Assembly: GCA_028281425.1 (NCBI GenBank)
Contig: JANQJX010000183.1
Coordinates: forward strand, 1 to 24,126
DNA: 24,126 nucleotides
Direction: 5' to 3'
Origin: Simkania sp.
Lineage (GTDB): Bacteria > Chlamydiota > Chlamydiia > Chlamydiales > Simkaniaceae
The translations under genes and the position numbers were made by a program. Below the pieces are notes generated by a model, which saw only the letters and a list, made by a program, of their open reading frames with translations, searched no databases and was not told the origin of the DNA. Every line of letters begins with the position of its first letter. Position 1 is the first letter of the stretch. This document shows, one piece after another, positions 22,237 through 24,126 of the stretch.

Positions 22237-23517
22237 ATGAAAAGAAAAGCTTCTACTGTAAGTTATTTAGTTTGGCTCCTTGTTGTGATCTTTTTTTTCT
22301 ATGAAATTTTCCTTCGTGTTTTCCCTTCAGTCATGTTTGATGAACTCATGCAATCTTTTCGAGTTTCAGCAGCACAATTAGGAACGCTCAGTGCTTTTTA
22401 TTTTTATTCTTATGCTCCCATGCATATTCCTGTAGGACTTTTAATGGATCGTTTTGGAGCACGTAAATTGCTTTTTTTTGCTTCTTTTATCTGTGCAGTT
22501 GGGTGCATTTTATTTGCGGCTTCTTATCAACTTTTTGGAGCAAAATTTGGGCGTTTGTTGATGGGACTTGGGTCATCTTTTGGTTTTGTTGGGATGGTTT
22601 ATGTCAGCTCCCACTGGTTTCCTAAGAATCGATTAGGCTTTCTTGTTGGACTTGGCAATTCGATTGGGATGCTTGGAGCGATTTCGGGAGAAGGGCCTCT
22701 TGCTTATCTTCTCATACGATTTAATTGGCGTTCGATCATCTATATCTTAGGATTATTTGGGTTTATCCTTGCTTTGACATTTATTCTTTTTTTAAGAAAA
22801 GATCAAGGGGATTTAAAAAAGAAGGAGGTTAAAAAAGCCTCTCAAAATTTATTGCAAAAGCTTAAAATCGTTTGCTCTAATTATCAGACGTGGATGAATG
22901 CATTGATTGCGCTTTTTTTCTATATGACAACCGCTGCTTTTGGGTCTCTTTGGGGCATTCCCTTTCTCATAAAAGGATATGGAATCAGTAAGCATTTAGC
23001 AGGATTTTTAATTTCTATGATCTTTGTAGGCTGGATTGTTGGAGGTCCACTCATTGGATTTATTTCAGATCATTTTAAAAGACGTAAGCCTTTTTTATTT
23101 GGGGGGATTATTTTAGTCCTTTTTTCTCTTCTTCCGGTAATTTATATTCCTCACCTTCCTCTTTCTCTTCTGTTTGTTCTTTTATTTTTTGTCGGATTTT
23201 TTTCTTCTGCAGAGCTTCTTAATTTCTCTCTTTGCATTGATTTCAATCCCCTTTATGTAAAAGGAACAAGCATTGCAATCACAAATTGTATCATTGCCAC
23301 AGGTTCATCAATTATGCAGCCCTTTTTTGGATTATTGCTTGATTGGAGATGGACAGGTCAATTAAAAGATGGGATTCCTTTATACACGATTGAAAATTAC
23401 CGTCAAGCGATGCTTAGTTTTCCACTCACACTTTTCTTCTCTTTTATTTTACTCTTTTTTCTAAATGAGAAGAAGTCTGCTAAAAGTCATATCACAGAAG
23501 TGATTGGTCTTGACTGA
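22237..23517 (+). CDS. Major facilitator superfamily transporter
   Basis: A 426-residue, twelve-helix MFS permease. Motif A is GLLMDRFGARK (67-77) after helix 2, and GRLLMGLGSSFGFVG (105-119) fits helix 4. The central loop (about 187-215) is Lys-rich and cytosolic. The start region, with 'FLRVFPSVM' (25-33), resembles the permease group common in Legionella, Coxiella and environmental chlamydiae, whose substrates are mostly unproven. The ATG abuts the pgi stop codon with no gap, so translation is likely coupled to pgi. This hints at a sugar or sugar-phosphate substrate, but that is inference only. Amino acid or organic acid transport cannot be excluded. Confidence 0.9.
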   Translation: MKRKASTVSYLVWLLVVIFFFYEIFLRVFPSVMFDELMQSFRVSAAQLGTLSAFYFYSYAPMHIPVGLLMDRFGARKLLFFASFICAVGCILFAASYQLFGAKFGRLLMGLGSSFGFVGMVYVSSHWFPKNRLGFLVGLGNSIGMLGAISGEGPLAYLLIRFNWRSIIYILGLFGFILALTFILFLRKDQGDLKKKEVKKASQNLLQKLKIVCSNYQTWMNALIALFFYMTTAAFGSLWGIPFLIKGYGISKHLAGFLISMIFVGWIVGGPLIGFISDHFKRRKPFLFGGIILVLFSLLPVIYIPHLPLSLLFVLLFFVGFFSSAELLNFSLCIDFNPLYVKGTSIAITNCIIATGSSIMQPFFGLLLDWRWTGQLKDGIPLYTIENYRQAMLSFPLTLFFSFILLFFLNEKKSAKSHITEVIGLD

Positions 23518-23616
23518 CCCTTTCTTAAAGGAGATGAGCTTTGGTGGGGATCAAGAGGCGAAAGCCCCTATTGGGATTGCCTTGAACTGGACATCATCTA
23601 AAGAATCTTTTGTCCT

Positions 23617-23692
23617 TAGCCCGCATTTTACGCTACCGCTGGAAAAAGAGCTGCGCGAGTGTTTTCAGAAACGCCAAGAAATTCTCGAATAG
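23617..23692 (+). repeat. Copy 6 of dispersed repeat (end-word plus second block)
   Basis: The copy begins TAGCCCGCATTTTACGCTAC, followed by the second block (CTGGAAAAAGAGCTGCGCGA...). Bases 23639-23690 match the reverse complement of 18757-18808 at 48 of 52 positions. The third block does not follow; instead an unrelated stretch leads into an inverted D block. Confidence 0.8.
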
Positions 23693-23876
23693 AAATAACG
23701 AATCCACTTCGTTTCACCCCTTCGCTAAGGTGTACGCATCCTTGCTCGGTGCTCACCTCATATCTATGGTCATTTCTACAAGTCGATGGTGCGAATTCAA
23801 AAGAGAGGTTTCCCCTTGAATACCCTGGCAAAGGACACAATGCTGTTTGTACAGATCCTTGAGTTTTTTTAATTGC
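23628..23876 (-). pseudogene. Repeat-derived open frame (possible remnant of a repeated chlamydial ORF)
   Basis: On the minus strand a frame is open from about 23876 to TAA at 23628. It reads KKTQGSVQTALCPLPGYSRG, then FVISIREFLGVSENTRAALF, ending FPAVA. The first part aligns in the same frame with 13515-13575 (KATQGVVQTALCPLPPTKGR). The second aligns with 18745-18820 on the plus strand (SIREFLGVSKNILAALFPEM). An internal ATG at 23838-23840 would give 70 codons, but no ribosome site is seen. It may be a mobile-repeat ORF or a decayed gene family. The opposite strand is also partly open (LEKELRECFQKRQEILE), so coding strand is unsettled. Confidence 0.45.
23827..23865 (-). repeat. D block of the repeat family, inverted
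   Basis: Reverse complement of 13523-13561 at 36 of 39 positions (core CACAATGCTGTTTGTAC on the plus strand). Here it is in opposite orientation to the adjacent end-word/second block; at 13401-13589 the end-word and D block are in the same orientation. Confidence 0.8.
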
Positions 23877-23967
23877 TTAAAAAAATTTTCCAAACGGGAC
23901 CATAATTATTTAAACTAAATTAAATAAGAAATAAAATAATTTTGAATTTTAAGGTTTTCATCATCCT

Positions 23968-23996
23968 TTGACAAAGACAGTAAATAGGAGTATGAT
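23968..23996 (+). promoter_or_regulatory. Strong predicted sigma70/sigma66-type promoter
   Basis: Perfect TTGACA (23968-23973), 17-bp spacer, TATGAT (23991-23996), one base from consensus. Transcription would begin near 24003. The -10 box overlaps the ATG of the gene called at 23992, which therefore could not use that ATG from this promoter. Confidence 0.65.
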
Positions 23997-24126
23997 TTTC
24001 TCTTTAGCTTTTGATTTATTTGTTTTCAATGCTTTGGTTTTTTTTATTTTTATTAACTTTTCCTTCGCTTGTGATCCGTTTGACGATTTTGCATCGGAAC
24101 TTACCTTTTCGCCTTCCTATGATTCT
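23992..24126 (+). CDS. Start of a predicted exported protein or lipoprotein (cut by window edge)
   Basis: A frame from ATG 23992 is open to the window edge (45 codons). It encodes MIFSLAFDLFVFNALVFFIF, then INFSFAC and an acidic, Ser-rich start of a mature part (DPFDDFASELTFSPSYDS). This looks like a signal peptide ending in a possible lipobox (FSFAC, C27). AGGAG lies only one base before the ATG, which is too close. The ATG is also inside a strong -10 box, so the real start may lie further in or be driven by another promoter. A second frame from ATG 24029 (MLWFFLFLLTFPSLV...) is also open, but its downstream part looks less like a natural protein. Family not recognised. Confidence 0.45.
   Translation, partial: MIFSLAFDLFVFNALVFFIFINFSFACDPFDDFASELTFSPSYDS

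Larger units (their letters stand above)
23518..23991. other. Repeat-bearing spacer after the MFS gene
   Basis: About 474 bp. It contains a short frame (23534-23692, starts MSFGGDQEAKAPIG) that runs into repeat copy 6, and a minus-strand repeat-derived frame, both listed or discussed separately. An AT-rich promoter region follows. No terminator-like hairpin is evident after the MFS stop. Confidence 0.6.

Noticed and set aside
23504..23692. 62-codon frame overlapping the end of the MFS gene
   Set aside because: Its last 24 or so codons are repeat copy 6; the AAAGGAG near 23528 abuts the internal ATG too closely. Could be a remnant, not called as a gene.
1..24126. tRNA, rRNA or other structured RNA genes
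   Set aside because: I looked in the gaps for cloverleaf or GTTCRANYC-type words and found none I could support.

Overview
The window looks like chromosome of a member of the Chlamydiae outside the Chlamydiaceae (an 'environmental' chlamydia). The reading is AT-rich, and several gene pairs are ones I know as neighbours in Chlamydia trachomatis: ruvB next to dcd; two DUF21/CBS proteins next to a NifS-like desulfurase and a PP2C phosphatase; glgX next to an Slc1-type type III secretion chaperone; a dnaA paralogue next to yidC. I recalled these orders from memory and did not search them. The exact genus cannot be fixed from this sequence alone.

Layout. 1-2220: start of ruvB (minus, cut by the window edge), dcd, a small FtsB/DivIC-like septum protein, then about 450 bp of repeat-rich spacer. 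2221-4714: two overlapping DUF21-CBS-CorC membrane proteins (plus). 4711-6257: an accessory two-gene minus operon of unrecognised membrane-associated proteins, one carrying in-frame tandem repeats, wedged into the otherwise conserved block. 6353-10562: a tightly packed minus run, CPBP-type membrane protease > secreted serpin > PP2C phosphatase > cysteine desulfurase, with overlapping gene ends. 10712-13376: a lipoprotein and the glycogen debranching enzyme GlgX (minus). 14055-14591: a CesT/Slc1-type chaperone with its own promoter. 14588-18444: DnaA paralogue and the large YidC insertase (minus). 18445-19362: gene-poor repeat spacer. 19363-23517: a membrane-anchored endonuclease/exonuclease/phosphatase-fold protein with altered active-site residues, then pgi directly abutting an MFS transporter. 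23518-24126: more repeat, then a strong promoter and the start of a secreted or lipid-anchored protein running off the edge.

The most unusual signal is an unannotated, dispersed, palindromic repeat family of about 165-170 bp when full length. Its ends are inverted copies of a word close to TARCCCRCATTTT. Copies or pieces lie at about 1768-1940, 9479-9641, 10571-10714, 13401-13495, 18630-18839 and 23617-23692, with a linked second block at 13523-13589 and 23827-23865. It mostly fills intergenic gaps, twice supplying the stop codon of the preceding gene. One copy sits in frame inside the serpin gene and encodes a roughly 55-residue stretch between the signal peptide and the serpin domain. This resembles the in-frame palindromic elements of Rickettsia.

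Functionally the window mixes housekeeping genes (DNA repair and replication, nucleotide and glycogen/glucose-phosphate metabolism, membrane protein insertion) with host-interaction candidates: the serpin, the secretion chaperone, the tandem-repeat pair and the EEP-fold protein.
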